Source of the DNA: Sulfidibacterium sp964598065
Lineage (GTDB): Bacteria; Bacteroidota; Bacteroidia; Bacteroidales; F082
Assembly: GCA_964598065.1 (NCBI GenBank)
Contig: CAZRAW010000026.1
Span: 1-24,267, forward strand
DNA length: 24,267 nucleotides
Reading direction: 5' to 3'
Shown: positions 15,268 to 23,956 of the stretch, in pieces
Numbering within the stretch: the stretch's first letter is position 1
Layout: every line of letters starts with the position of its first letter
Made by a program: the position numbers and the translations under genes
The notes under the pieces: generated by a model
Seen by the model: the letters and a program-made list of their open reading frames with translations, nothing else
Told to the model about the DNA's origin: nothing
The model's database searches: none

Positions 15268-15471
15268 CTCCTATTTCTTATTCGGAAAAACATTTTAGTA
15301 TATTTTTTTATTATTCCACAATACTTTCTTATATTTTGGCCGGAATAGAAAAACATTATCTCCGGTTAAGACTGATTTTCAAAGCGTTAAAACTCTTGAG
15401 CATTAATGAACTGCTCTTCACCGAAGATTAAAAAAAATTTGCCATAATTTCAAAAAAGACAAAGCATTTTC

Positions 15472-15479
15472 TATATTTG
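15472..15479 (+). promoter_or_regulatory. -7 box of purL
   Basis: TATATTTG is an exact TAnnTTTG match and predicts transcription from about 15486, some 20 bases before the ATG at 15507. It contains the TTG at 15477 that an ORF finder may take as the purL start, so that TTG should not be used. No PurR-like operator or purine riboswitch was recognised upstream. Confidence 0.55.
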
Positions 15480-15506
15480 CAGGCAGTTTGCCCTAAGTCC
15501 ACACTT

Positions 15507-18500
15507 ATGATTTATTTTTATTCTTCTGACCAGTGTCATTACATTCTGGTAAAAACTGATAATCAACTATTGGTAAAAGACCACGGAAAATTAAACTGGC
15601 TTTTTGGCGGGTCAAAACTTTGTCCCAAAGAGCAGCAGGAAGGTTTTTTCGTTGGTCCGCGAAAGGAAATGATTACCCCTTGGAGTACCAATGCTGTTGA
15701 AATTACACAGAATATGGGTATTAAAGGGATCCTGCGGATGGAAGAGTTTAAAAAAACGGATAATCCGGATACGGCTTTTGATCCCATGCTGCAACAGCTG
15801 TACAATGGTTTAGACCAGCAATCGCTGAGTGTTGACAAGAAGCCCGAGCCCATAAAATACATCGATGACATTAAAGCTTACAACGAAAGAGAAAGCCTGG
15901 CACTTAGTGAGGAGGAGGTGGTATACCTCGAAGAAATCGGTAAAAAATTAAACCGGAAACTTACCGATTCGGAGGTCTACGGTTTTGCCCAAATCAATTC
16001 TGAGCATTGTCGTCATAAAATTTTTAACGGTAGTTTTGTGATCGATGGCAAAGAGATGCCTGATAGTTTGTTTGCACTTATCAAAAAAACTTCCGAAGTT
16101 AGTCCGGACAGGCTGGTTTCCGCCTACAAAGACAATGTAGCCTTTGTGGTGGGGCCGAGGATTGAACAATTTGCTCCTGTCCGTCAGGATAAATCTGATT
16201 TTTTTGCGATTCGTAAGATTTCCTCTGTGCTTTCGCTGAAAGCAGAGACGCATAATTTCCCCACAACGGTGGAACCTTTTAATGGCGCGGCTACCGGCAG
16301 CGGAGGCGAGATTCGCGACCGTATGGCCGGCGGCAAAGGCAGTATTCCGTTGGCCGGAACAGCCGTTTATATGACCTCCTATCCACGGCTCGATAGTGTG
16401 CGGCCCTGGGAAAACAATATTCAGCCGCGACCCTGGCTCTATCATGCTCCGGACGAGATTCTTATAAAAGCTTCCAACGGAGCTTCCGATTTTGGTAATA
16501 AATTCGGCCAGCCGCTTATTAACGGCAGCCTCCTGACTTTTGAACATGAAGAGGGAGGCAAAACTTATGCCTATGACAAGGTTGTCATGCAGGCCGGGGG
16601 AGTCGGTTTTGCCAATAAAAATGACAGTCAAAAAGAGACTCCCGAAGCGGGAGATATTATTGTGGTACTTGGGGGCGATAATTACCGTATTGGAATGGGG
16701 GGCGGGGCGGTTTCATCGGTTGCCACCGGCCAGTACGAACAGGGCACAGAGCTGAATGCCGTACAACGTGCTAATCCCGAAATGCAAAAACGGGTGGCCA
16801 ATGCCATCCGGGCAATGGTCGAATCTGAAAAAAATCCCATTGTTTCCATCCATGACCACGGAGCCGGCGGACATCTCAACAGCCTCTCTGAGCTGGTGGA
16901 GGAAACTGGCGCTGTTATTGACGTTGGAAAACTGCCGCTCGGTGATCCTACCTTGTCTTTTAAAGAAATTCTCGGTAACGAATCGCAGGAACGCATGGGG
17001 CTAATTATCAAAGAAAAAGATCTGCCTGTTCTTGAAAATATCGCTTTGCGCGAAAGAGCTCCGCTTTACAAGGTTGGCGAAGTGAAAGCTGACCACCGGT
17101 TGGTAGTAAAAGATGATGCTGAAAATGCCTGCCCGGTGGATTTAAAATTAGAATATCTCTTCGGGAAACCGCCACGGACAGTACTGAACGATACCACCCA
17201 AACCAATAGGTTTAAAAAAGTTACTTACGAAGTGGCACGCTTTGAAGAATATCTTATAAGCGTGCTACATCTCGAGGCTGTTGCTTCCAAAGACTGGCTT
17301 ACCAACAAAGTGGACAGGTCGGTTACGGGGCGTGTGGCTTTGCAGCAGTGTGCCGGCCCTTTGCAGCTGCCGTTGAATAACCTTGGTGTTATGGCGCTGG
17401 ATTATCAGGGAAAAAAAGGAATTGCTACGGCGTTGGGGCATGCAGCGGCAGCAGCGTTGTCGGATGCTGCAACAGGTTCGCGGTTGGCTATCAGTGAGGC
17501 GCTTACAAATTTGCTTTGGGCGCCTGTTGAAGGAGGATTAAGCGGTGTGTCGTTGAGTGCCAACTGGATGTGGCCTGCACGAAATCCGGGAGAAAATGCC
17601 CGGCTATATGCGGCCGTGAAAGCAGTCAGTGATTTTGCCATTGCACTCGGCATTCCGGTTCCTACCGGAAAAGACTCCCTTTCCATGACCCAAAAATATG
17701 GTGATGGCAAGGTGGTGTATGCTCCCGGAACAGTGATTATTTCTGCCGTGGGTGAAGTGAGCGATATCAGAAAAAGCCTGAGTCCGGTGGTGAAGACCAG
17801 CGCCGGGACAAAGCTGATTTATGTGGATTTCTCCCTTTTGGGTTTTGGCCTTGCCGGCAGTAGTTTTGCCCAAACATTGAACCGTGTGGGGCAGGAGTGC
17901 CCCGATGTAAAAGATGCTGCTTATTTCAAAAAAGCCTTTAACGCTTTGCAACAATTGATTGTCGAAGAGAAAATTTTGGCCGGCCACGATGTTTCAGCCG
18001 GAGGACTCATAACCACTTTGCTGGAGATGAATTTTGCCAATGTTGAATCGGGCATGGAGATTACTACGGATACCTTCGGCGAAAAAGACTTCATTCGTTT
18101 GATGTTCAGCGAAAAACCGGCTGTTGTGATTCAGGTTGCCGACGAAAAAGATGTGGAAAAAGTTTTGAATGAGGCAGGCGTTGTGCATTATGCTATCGGC
18201 GAAATTATCCCCGATCATAAGTTAAAGATACATCATCAGGACAAACTTTTTGAACTAAACATTGTCCGTTTCCGGGATATTTGGTATCAGACATCCTATC
18301 TGTTTGACCAGAGGCAAACGGAAAGCTCACGCGCACATGCCCGGTTTAAGAACTTCAAACGGCAGGATTTACAGTTTCATTTCAAAAGAAATTTCTCCGG
18401 AAAAATCAAAAATATTGTAGGGGAACAGACTGATACTCAGGCGTCTGTTGCTGCTATTATTCGCGAAAAAGGCGTAAACGGTGACCGCGAAATGGCGTAT

Positions 18501-19196
18501 GCATTGCATCTCGCGGGTTTTCGCGTGAAAGATATTCACATGACCGACCTGGTATCGGGCAGGGAAGATTTGTCGGATGTGGGGTTTGTGGTTTTTGTGG
18601 GCGGCTTTTCCAATTCTGATGTTCTTGGCTCTGCCAAAGGCTGGGCGGGGGCTTTTCTCTATAACGCAAAAGCCCGTAAAGCATTGGATGATTTTTATGA
18701 AAGAAATGACACACTCAGTCTCGGCGTCTGCAACGGTTGCCAACTGATGATGGAATTAGGCCTTGTTTATCCCGAGCATCCGGAAAAGCCGCGTATGTTG
18801 CCCAATGATTCCGGTAAGTTTGAGTCCGGTTTTATTAACGTGAACATTCATGAGAATAATTCTATTATGTTGAAGAGTCTAACCGGACAGCGGCTGGGAG
18901 TCTGGGTGGCTCACGGCGAAGGTAAGTTTAGTTTTCCTTACTTCAGAGACAAGTATTGCATTTCTATTTCGTACAGCTACGAGCAATATCCCGGTAATCC
19001 CAACGGTTCCGACTGGGGAGCTGCTGCCGTTTGTTCGAATAACGGTCGTCATTTGGCTATGATGCCTCACTTAGAACGTTCGGTTTTTTCGTGGCAGTGG
19101 CCGTTTTACCCCCAATATCGTGAAAAAGATGAAGCAAGTCCATGGTTGGAAGCTTTTGTAAATGCCCGAAACTGGCTGAAAAGTAAAAAAATGTAA
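15507..19196 (+). CDS. purL: Phosphoribosylformylglycinamidine synthase, single-chain
   Basis: This is the fourth step of purine synthesis: FGAR, glutamine and ATP give FGAM. The 1229-residue protein is the large fused form. It has an N-terminal PurS-like region (ending near KLNWLFGG), the linker and two AIRS-type ATP-binding halves with NSEHCRHKIF and LKAETHNFPTTVEPFNGAATG, and a C-terminal class I glutamine amidotransferase domain with nucleophile C1075 in LGVCNGCQ. The downstream VAHGEGKF and PHLERSVF segments are as expected for the family. The ATG at 15507 is chosen because an earlier in-frame TTG (15477) lies inside the promoter -7 box. It is monocistronic as far as can be seen: 198 bases separate it from the next gene, which has its own promoter. 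Confidence 0.96.
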   Translation: MIYFYSSDQCHYILVKTDNQLLVKDHGKLNWLFGGSKLCPKEQQEGFFVGPRKEMITPWSTNAVEITQNMGIKGILRMEEFKKTDNPDTAFDPMLQQLYNGLDQQSLSVDKKPEPIKYIDDIKAYNERESLALSEEEVVYLEEIGKKLNRKLTDSEVYGFAQINSEHCRHKIFNGSFVIDGKEMPDSLFALIKKTSEVSPDRLVSAYKDNVAFVVGPRIEQFAPVRQDKSDFFAIRKISSVLSLKAETHNFPTTVEPFNGAATGSGGEIRDRMAGGKGSIPLAGTAVYMTSYPRLDSVRPWENNIQPRPWLYHAPDEILIKASNGASDFGNKFGQPLINGSLLTFEHEEGGKTYAYDKVVMQAGGVGFANKNDSQKETPEAGDIIVVLGGDNYRIGMGGGAVSSVATGQYEQGTELNAVQRANPEMQKRVANAIRAMVESEKNPIVSIHDHGAGGHLNSLSELVEETGAVIDVGKLPLGDPTLSFKEILGNESQERMGLIIKEKDLPVLENIALRERAPLYKVGEVKADHRLVVKDDAENACPVDLKLEYLFGKPPRTVLNDTTQTNRFKKVTYEVARFEEYLISVLHLEAVASKDWLTNKVDRSVTGRVALQQCAGPLQLPLNNLGVMALDYQGKKGIATALGHAAAAALSDAATGSRLAISEALTNLLWAPVEGGLSGVSLSANWMWPARNPGENARLYAAVKAVSDFAIALGIPVPTGKDSLSMTQKYGDGKVVYAPGTVIISAVGEVSDIRKSLSPVVKTSAGTKLIYVDFSLLGFGLAGSSFAQTLNRVGQECPDVKDAAYFKKAFNALQQLIVEEKILAGHDVSAGGLITTLLEMNFANVESGMEITTDTFGEKDFIRLMFSEKPAVVIQVADEKDVEKVLNEAGVVHYAIGEIIPDHKLKIHHQDKLFELNIVRFRDIWYQTSYLFDQRQTESSRAHARFKNFKRQDLQFHFKRNFSGKIKNIVGEQTDTQASVAAIIREKGVNGDREMAYALHLAGFRVKDIHMTDLVSGREDLSDVGFVVFVGGFSNSDVLGSAKGWAGAFLYNAKARKALDDFYERNDTLSLGVCNGCQLMMELGLVYPEHPEKPRMLPNDSGKFESGFINVNIHENNSIMLKSLTGQRLGVWVAHGEGKFSFPYFRDKYCISISYSYEQYPGNPNGSDWGAAAVCSNNGRHLAMMPHLERSVFSWQWPFYPQYREKDEASPWLEAFVNARNWLKSKKM

Positions 19197-19237
19197 AGAT
19201 ATTTTCTTGTTTAGTAAGATTATGAATAAGCCATTCT

Positions 19238-19258
19238 ATACACTGTTTAGCAGTGTAT
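19238..19258 (+). terminator. Weak hairpin downstream of purL
   Basis: An 8-bp stem (ATACACTG / CAGTGTAT, loop TTTAG) lies 42 bases after the purL stop. No U-run follows directly, so it may be a poor terminator or an mRNA 3'-end stabiliser. Confidence 0.4.
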
Positions 19259-19325
19259 TACGTGGTTTGATAATTTAATGGTTTTTTATTTATTTCATAA
19301 ATCCGATTTATTTTTTTTCTAAAGA

Positions 19326-19358
19326 TTGCTTTTTTTGAATGAAAAATTTCTATATTAG
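19326..19358 (+). promoter_or_regulatory. Candidate promoter of the FadL-family gene
   Basis: TTG (19326-19328) is followed after 22 bases by TATATTAG (19351-19358), one base off TAnnTTTG. The predicted leader is about 30 bases and AT-rich. Confidence 0.4.
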
Positions 19359-19394
19359 CCTCAAATAACATTCATAAATTAAATTCATAATCCT

Positions 19395-21074
19395 ATGAAA
19401 AAATTTACTGTCTCTTTTTTCAGTTTGCTGTTGGTTGTTAATCTTGCATTTGCAGGAGGGTTGGTAACCAATACCAATCAAAGTACAGCATGGTCGCGTA
19501 TGTTGGTACGTGATGCATCAACAAGCATTGATGCCGTGTATTACAACCCTGCCGGTCTTACAAAGCTTGCAGATGGTTTGTACATTTCTCTGAGTAGTCA
19601 GTCAATTTTCCAAACTCAGACAATTGACAACAGTTTTCCTTTTCTTAACCATTCAACCTTTAAAGGTTCGGTTAAGGCTCCTGTTTTTCCCAGTTTGTAT
19701 GTGGCCTATAAAACCAATCGATGGGCATTTTCTTTGGGTTTAAACTTTATTGGTGGTGGTGGTACTGCTAATTTTTCCAATGGTATTCCCATGGCTGAAG
19801 TACCTATTTCTTCGCTGGTGGGTGCCTTTTCCAAACTCGGGGTTACCGGTTATTCCGTTGACATGGCTATAAAAGGTACTTCTATTTATTTCGGTATCCA
19901 GGCTGGTGTCAGCTATGCTATTTCCGACCATGTATCTGTATATGCCGGTGTGCGTTATGTTATGGTAAGAAATTCCTACAAAGGACATATCAAAGATATT
20001 AAGTTAAATACAGCCGCCGGCTCAGTTCATGCCGATACCTTTATGAATGGCGTTGGCGATCAGTTAACCGCCGGTGCCGCTCAGGCTTCGGGAGCTTCAA
20101 AGTTGTATAAGGGGGCCGGGGATGGTATTACGCCTTTGCTCGATGCCGGTTTGGGCGGAGCAACCATTTCACAGGCTCTGGCAGGAGGAGCTATTACTCA
20201 GGCTCAGGCCACTGCAATGACCAATGGCTTGTTAGGTTTAGGCCTTACCCAGGCTCAGGTTGATGCCATGAACTTTACCCAAATCCAGACAACTTATTAT
20301 GGCGCTTCAACGAAATATGCCACTATGGCCGATGAACTCGTTGTACAGGCAACACAAATATATGGCGGTGCTAAATTAATGAAAGACCAGGATATCGATG
20401 TTAGTCAGTCCGGAAACGGTTATACCCCTATCCTTGGTGTTAACCTCTCTTTTCTGGATAATAACCTGGACTTCGGTATTAAATATGAGTTTAAAACCAA
20501 AATGACCCTGACCAATTCCACACCTGCCGGTAAAGGTTTTGTGATTGGAATGCATGCTGACGGATCCCCGATTGAAATGTATCCTAATGGCGGAAAACAA
20601 AATGCCGATATGCCGGCAATGCTCTCCATTGGTGCCAAAATTAATGTAAGCAAAGTGATTTCTTTGCAGGCAGGCTATCATACCTACTGGGATTCTAAAA
20701 CCAGTTGGGCAAATGTTAAAACAAATATCAAAAAGAACTCTCAGGAATTTGGTCTTGGCGCAGAATTTAATGTTTCCAAAAGTCTTTTGCTGAGCCTCGG
20801 TTACCTTCATGCAACAACCGGTGTAAATCCTTCCTACCAAAGTGATTTAAGCTACAGCCTTAACACTAATACTGTTGGAGCCGGAGGCGCCTGGAAGATT
20901 AATGATGCCCTTACTTTTCAGTTTGGAGGATATCTTGTGAAATATCAAAGTCAAACTGTTCCGGGCTCTTATAAAGTTGGCGAAACCTTTGTGCCTTATA
21001 ATACTAAATATGAAAAAAGTACATGGGCTTTGTCTGTAGGTCTTGATTTTGCTATTGGCAAAAAGAAAAAATAA
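19395..21074 (+). CDS. OmpP1/FadL-family outer-membrane transporter
   Basis: This is a beta-barrel protein of the family that moves hydrophobic molecules such as long-chain fatty acids or aromatics through the outer membrane. The 559-residue protein has a signal peptide (1-20, ending LAFA). The plug segment GGLVTNTNQSTAWSRMLVRD and the diagnostic NPAG (51-54, in DAVYYNPAGLT) follow, then alternating amphipathic strands to the terminal strand STWALSVGLDFAIG. About 120 residues (210-330) form an Ala/Gln/Gly-rich insert with the repeated TQAQxxAM (268-275 and 285-292). This is unusual for a barrel and probably an extracellular loop or a long periplasmic turn. The protein is longer than the usual 400-500 residues because of it. 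The gene has its own promoter candidate and a clear terminator. The substrate is unknown. Confidence 0.9.
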   Translation: MKKFTVSFFSLLLVVNLAFAGGLVTNTNQSTAWSRMLVRDASTSIDAVYYNPAGLTKLADGLYISLSSQSIFQTQTIDNSFPFLNHSTFKGSVKAPVFPSLYVAYKTNRWAFSLGLNFIGGGGTANFSNGIPMAEVPISSLVGAFSKLGVTGYSVDMAIKGTSIYFGIQAGVSYAISDHVSVYAGVRYVMVRNSYKGHIKDIKLNTAAGSVHADTFMNGVGDQLTAGAAQASGASKLYKGAGDGITPLLDAGLGGATISQALAGGAITQAQATAMTNGLLGLGLTQAQVDAMNFTQIQTTYYGASTKYATMADELVVQATQIYGGAKLMKDQDIDVSQSGNGYTPILGVNLSFLDNNLDFGIKYEFKTKMTLTNSTPAGKGFVIGMHADGSPIEMYPNGGKQNADMPAMLSIGAKINVSKVISLQAGYHTYWDSKTSWANVKTNIKKNSQEFGLGAEFNVSKSLLLSLGYLHATTGVNPSYQSDLSYSLNTNTVGAGGAWKINDALTFQFGGYLVKYQSQTVPGSYKVGETFVPYNTKYEKSTWALSVGLDFAIGKKKK

Positions 21075-21095
21075 TTTAATTGTTTTATCAGTGAG

Positions 21096-21127
21096 AAAAG
21101 CCATGGAGCAAAGGTTTCATGGCTTTT
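21096..21127 (+). terminator. Intrinsic terminator after the FadL-family gene
   Basis: A 10-bp stem AAAAGCCATG pairs with CATGGCTTTT around a 12-base loop and continues into a run of T. It lies 21 bases after the stop codon and separates the porin gene from the secreted protein gene, which begins 27 bases further on. Confidence 0.88.
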
Positions 21128-21153
21128 TTTCTTGATTTGAATAGGGAAATATA

Positions 21154-21846
21154 ATGAAAACAAAATATCGGGGTTTTTTAGCCTTTATTTTGCTCATTTG
21201 GTTTATGCCGCTTTTGGGACAAACCATTAAAGTGCCAAATTTTGCCGTGGCTACCCATCCTTTTCTTGTTAATGAGGTGAGTTACCGGGAAAATGGTTTT
21301 ATGATTGAACTGACCATTGAAAATCAGGCTCCTTCCGGTTACTTTTGTGCCAGCAAACACATTTATCTTCAAAATAATCAAACCAAAAAAAAGATTTATC
21401 TCTTACGGTCGGAGGGTATCCCCGTATGCCCGGATGTTTACAGGTTTAAATGGAAAGGTGAAAAACTTACTTTTAAACTGTTCTTTCCAAAGCTCGACAA
21501 AAAAATTCGCTATGTGGATGTGATTGAAAATTGTAATAACCACTGTTTTTCCATTTTTGGTCTGATTCTCGACCCGGTAATGAATACTGCCATTAATCAG
21601 GGTTATGAAGCTTTTGATAATAGCGATTTTCAGAAAGCCTACGAAGATTTTAAAAAGGCCATTGATAAAAATCCTGCTTATCCTTACGGCTTTTTATACG
21701 CTAATATCATAAAAGTATTAGTACAGCAAAAAAATTATACAGAGGCTAAAATCTGGTATAAAAAGCTGCAACAAAAAGATTTTTTGGATGAGAAAGCCAT
21801 ACTGGAACAAATCTCAAAAGAAGATTATTTTGACAAACTAAAATAA
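21154..21846 (+). CDS. Secreted four-cysteine protein with TPR-like tail
   Basis: I do not recognise a named family. The 230-residue protein has a signal peptide (about 1-22, ending PLLGQ) and a probable beta-rich domain (about 27-140). That domain has four cysteines, C65, C92, C127 and C131. The stretch KLFFPKLDKKIRYVDVIENC (108-127) resembles from memory a motif seen in secreted Bacteroidota proteins (hydrophobic-FP...DIIE...), but I cannot name it. The C-terminal part (about 145-205) reads as a TPR pair: AINQGYEAFDNSDFQKAYED then NPAYPYGFLYANIIKVLVQQ with KNYTEAKIWYKKL. It is probably periplasmic or surface-attached. Four cysteines in an exported protein suggest disulfides or a metal site. 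It stands between the porin terminator and the TonB-receptor promoter, so it may be monocistronic. No promoter is evident, so terminator read-through is an alternative. Confidence 0.7.
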   Translation: MKTKYRGFLAFILLIWFMPLLGQTIKVPNFAVATHPFLVNEVSYRENGFMIELTIENQAPSGYFCASKHIYLQNNQTKKKIYLLRSEGIPVCPDVYRFKWKGEKLTFKLFFPKLDKKIRYVDVIENCNNHCFSIFGLILDPVMNTAINQGYEAFDNSDFQKAYEDFKKAIDKNPAYPYGFLYANIIKVLVQQKNYTEAKIWYKKLQQKDFLDEKAILEQISKEDYFDKLK

Positions 21847-21921
21847 ATGCTGGAAAGCCCGATTCCGGTTAATAAGCAGCTTTTTTGTCGTTGAAAAAAA
21901 CCGTTTCCTCATCCCTTTTTC

Positions 21922-21929
21922 TATTTTTG
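21922..21929 (+). promoter_or_regulatory. Candidate -7 box of the TonB-dependent receptor gene
   Basis: TATTTTTG (TAnnTTTG) lies 24 bases before the ATG at 21953. No good -33 match. The ATG is preceded by the purine-rich AAAGGGAAAGG, which could act as a ribosome-binding site, and CCTTT-TATT-AAAGG forms a small hairpin over it. No cobalamin riboswitch or Fur-type palindrome was recognised. Confidence 0.45.
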
Positions 21930-21952
21930 CACCTTTTATTAAAGGGAAAGGT

Positions 21953-23956
21953 ATGGAAAAAAGGAATTTGAAGAGATTTTGCTTAGCTATCTTGTTGGTT
22001 TTTACATGGTTTAATCTTCAGGCACAGAGCGATACGGTAACTTTAAAAGAGATTCGGATTTCTTCTGTGGCCAATCCGGTCAGATTCCGAAAAATTCCCA
22101 GGCAGATTCAGATTATTTCGCAAAAAGAGATTAAAAATGCTCCGGTCAGCACTCTTGATGAACTGTTGAAACAGGTTGCCGGCCTGGATGTGCGACAACG
22201 TGGTGCTTTTGGGATGCAGGCCGACCTGAATATTGCAGGCGGTTCGTTTGATCAGGCTTTGATAATGATTAATGGAATTCCTATGAATGACCCTCAGACC
22301 GGCCATCATAACCTCGACCAGGCACTCAATATGATAGATGTGGCAAAAGTGGAGATTGTACGAGGTCCTTCGTCTCGGTGGTTTGGCCCTAACGCTTTTT
22401 CGGGAGCCATCAACATCATTACAAAAAGAACGCCCGGAAACAACCTTTCTTTTGGCATTAGAGCCGGACAATACGGGTTGTTTTCCTCCTCATTCCTTGC
22501 CGGTTATCAGACAGGCCGGGTAGAAAATCAAACCTCCATTAGCGGGAGCCGCTCGAATGGTTACCGGATAAATACTGATTTTAAGAACCTTAGTATTACC
22601 CATCAGTCTTTTATGTCGGTGGGTTCCTCCAAATTAAATCTGCAGTTGGGATATGCCGGAAAAGCTTTCGGCGCTAATAGCTTTTATACGGCAAAATACC
22701 CTGACCAGTTTGAAAAAGTTAAGGTGATGTCGGCCAGCATTGGTATTCGTGGCGGAAAGAAACTACAATTTAACGGAGATATTCGCTGGCGCAGGCTTTA
22801 TGACCATTTTGAATTATTCAGAGAAGGTAAAAACTGGTATCAAAAACAGGGTGGTTGGTTTGTGAAAGGAGTTGATAGCGCCGGGTTTCATACGCCGACG
22901 GGTTTCTTTCCTTACCAGGGGCCCAATTTTAACCGGACGGATGTAGCCGGAGTAGATGGCGGCATTGGTTTTCAGTCGGCATACGGAAAAACTGCTGCCG
23001 GAATCTCATATCAGTATGAGAAAATCCTTAGCAATGTGCTGGGTGAGCCTATGAACGATACGGTCTTTTCCAAAATCGACAAGGGCGCTTTTTACAACCA
23101 TCAAAAAGAGCGCCCGCGGCTAAATGTTTTTCTTAACCAGTTATACCAAAAGGAAAATTTCACACTTTCGGCAGGTTTAAATGTTTTTTACAATGCCGGA
23201 TATGGTTTTATGCTGTCGCCAGGATTGGATATGGCCTGGTTTATCACGAAAAATCTAAAAACTTTTGTCTCTGCCAATCGTGCCATAAGGTTGCCGACGT
23301 TCACCGATTTATATTATCAGGGCCCCGACCATATCAGTAATCCGCAATTGAAACCGGAAAAAGTTTATGGCTTTGAAACTGGCATTCAGTATTTTATGAA
23401 AACCATCACCTTTTCCGCATCGCTTTCTTACCGCATGGGTTATGACATCATCGACTGGATAAAAGAAAATCCTAATACCAAATGGGAAAGTAAAAACCTG
23501 ACTCAAATGAATACGCTGGGTGCCGGTTTTTCGCTCAATTACACACCGGTGAAAGACGGGCATCATTTTTTGGAGCATTTACAATTGAATTACAATTATT
23601 TGCATTCCGATAAAAGTGCTTCCGGATTTGTCTCATTGTATGCGCTGGATTACCTGCGCCATCATCTGAGTCTTTATCTTCAGCATGCCATTGCCCCCGG
23701 ATTATCAGCCGTATGGACCTTTTCAATACAAAAGCGTAACGGGGGTTATTTTGATTATGTGCAAAGCAAAAAAGTACCTTACAGAACGGTTTTTCTTTTG
23801 AATACGAAAATCCAATACAAGATGCCTCATTTTACCCTTTTCGTTCAGGCTAACAACTTGCTAAACCAGACCTACCGCGATATTGGCAGCGTGGTAATGC
23901 CGGGAATCTGGGTAACGGGAGGCTTGCAATACCATGTTTCCCTAAAAAGGAAATAA
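21953..23956 (+). CDS. TonB-dependent outer-membrane receptor
   Basis: This is a gated outer-membrane beta-barrel that imports a scarce ligand (siderophore, haem, cobalamin or similar) with energy from TonB-ExbBD. The 667-residue protein has a signal peptide (about 1-24, ending LQAQ) and a short TonB-box-like start DTVTLKEIRIS. The plug domain (about 45-158) has IPRQIQIISQKEI, TLDELLKQVAGLDVRQRG, NIAGGSFDQALIMINGIPMNDPQTGHHN and KVEIVRGPSSRWFGPNAFSGAINIITK. The barrel ends with the TonB C-terminal box region (LTQMNTLGAGF through NNLLNQTYRDIG). It lacks the carboxypeptidase-like N-terminal domain and has no SusD neighbour, so it is a BtuB/FepA-style receptor rather than a polysaccharide utilisation receptor. 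No riboswitch or partner gene reveals the ligand. Confidence 0.93.
   Translation: MEKRNLKRFCLAILLVFTWFNLQAQSDTVTLKEIRISSVANPVRFRKIPRQIQIISQKEIKNAPVSTLDELLKQVAGLDVRQRGAFGMQADLNIAGGSFDQALIMINGIPMNDPQTGHHNLDQALNMIDVAKVEIVRGPSSRWFGPNAFSGAINIITKRTPGNNLSFGIRAGQYGLFSSSFLAGYQTGRVENQTSISGSRSNGYRINTDFKNLSITHQSFMSVGSSKLNLQLGYAGKAFGANSFYTAKYPDQFEKVKVMSASIGIRGGKKLQFNGDIRWRRLYDHFELFREGKNWYQKQGGWFVKGVDSAGFHTPTGFFPYQGPNFNRTDVAGVDGGIGFQSAYGKTAAGISYQYEKILSNVLGEPMNDTVFSKIDKGAFYNHQKERPRLNVFLNQLYQKENFTLSAGLNVFYNAGYGFMLSPGLDMAWFITKNLKTFVSANRAIRLPTFTDLYYQGPDHISNPQLKPEKVYGFETGIQYFMKTITFSASLSYRMGYDIIDWIKENPNTKWESKNLTQMNTLGAGFSLNYTPVKDGHHFLEHLQLNYNYLHSDKSASGFVSLYALDYLRHHLSLYLQHAIAPGLSAVWTFSIQKRNGGYFDYVQSKKVPYRTVFLLNTKIQYKMPHFTLFVQANNLLNQTYRDIGSVVMPGIWVTGGLQYHVSLKRK

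Noticed and set aside
15477..15506. TTG at 15477 as the purL start
   Set aside because: The TTG is part of the TATATTTG -7 box, and the ten extra residues do not belong to the PurL family N-terminus.
15948..16631. 227-codon open frame on the minus strand inside purL
   Set aside because: It is a shadow of the purL coding frame. It covers essential PurL motifs, has no family resemblance and no promoter.
20376..20840. 154-codon minus-strand frame inside the FadL-family gene
   Set aside because: It is antisense to well-formed barrel strands, has no recognisable domain and no promoter.
21847..21952. Cobalamin riboswitch upstream of the TonB-dependent receptor
   Set aside because: The spacer is only 106 bases and lacks the B12-box and the multi-helix core, so BtuB identity cannot be argued from regulation.
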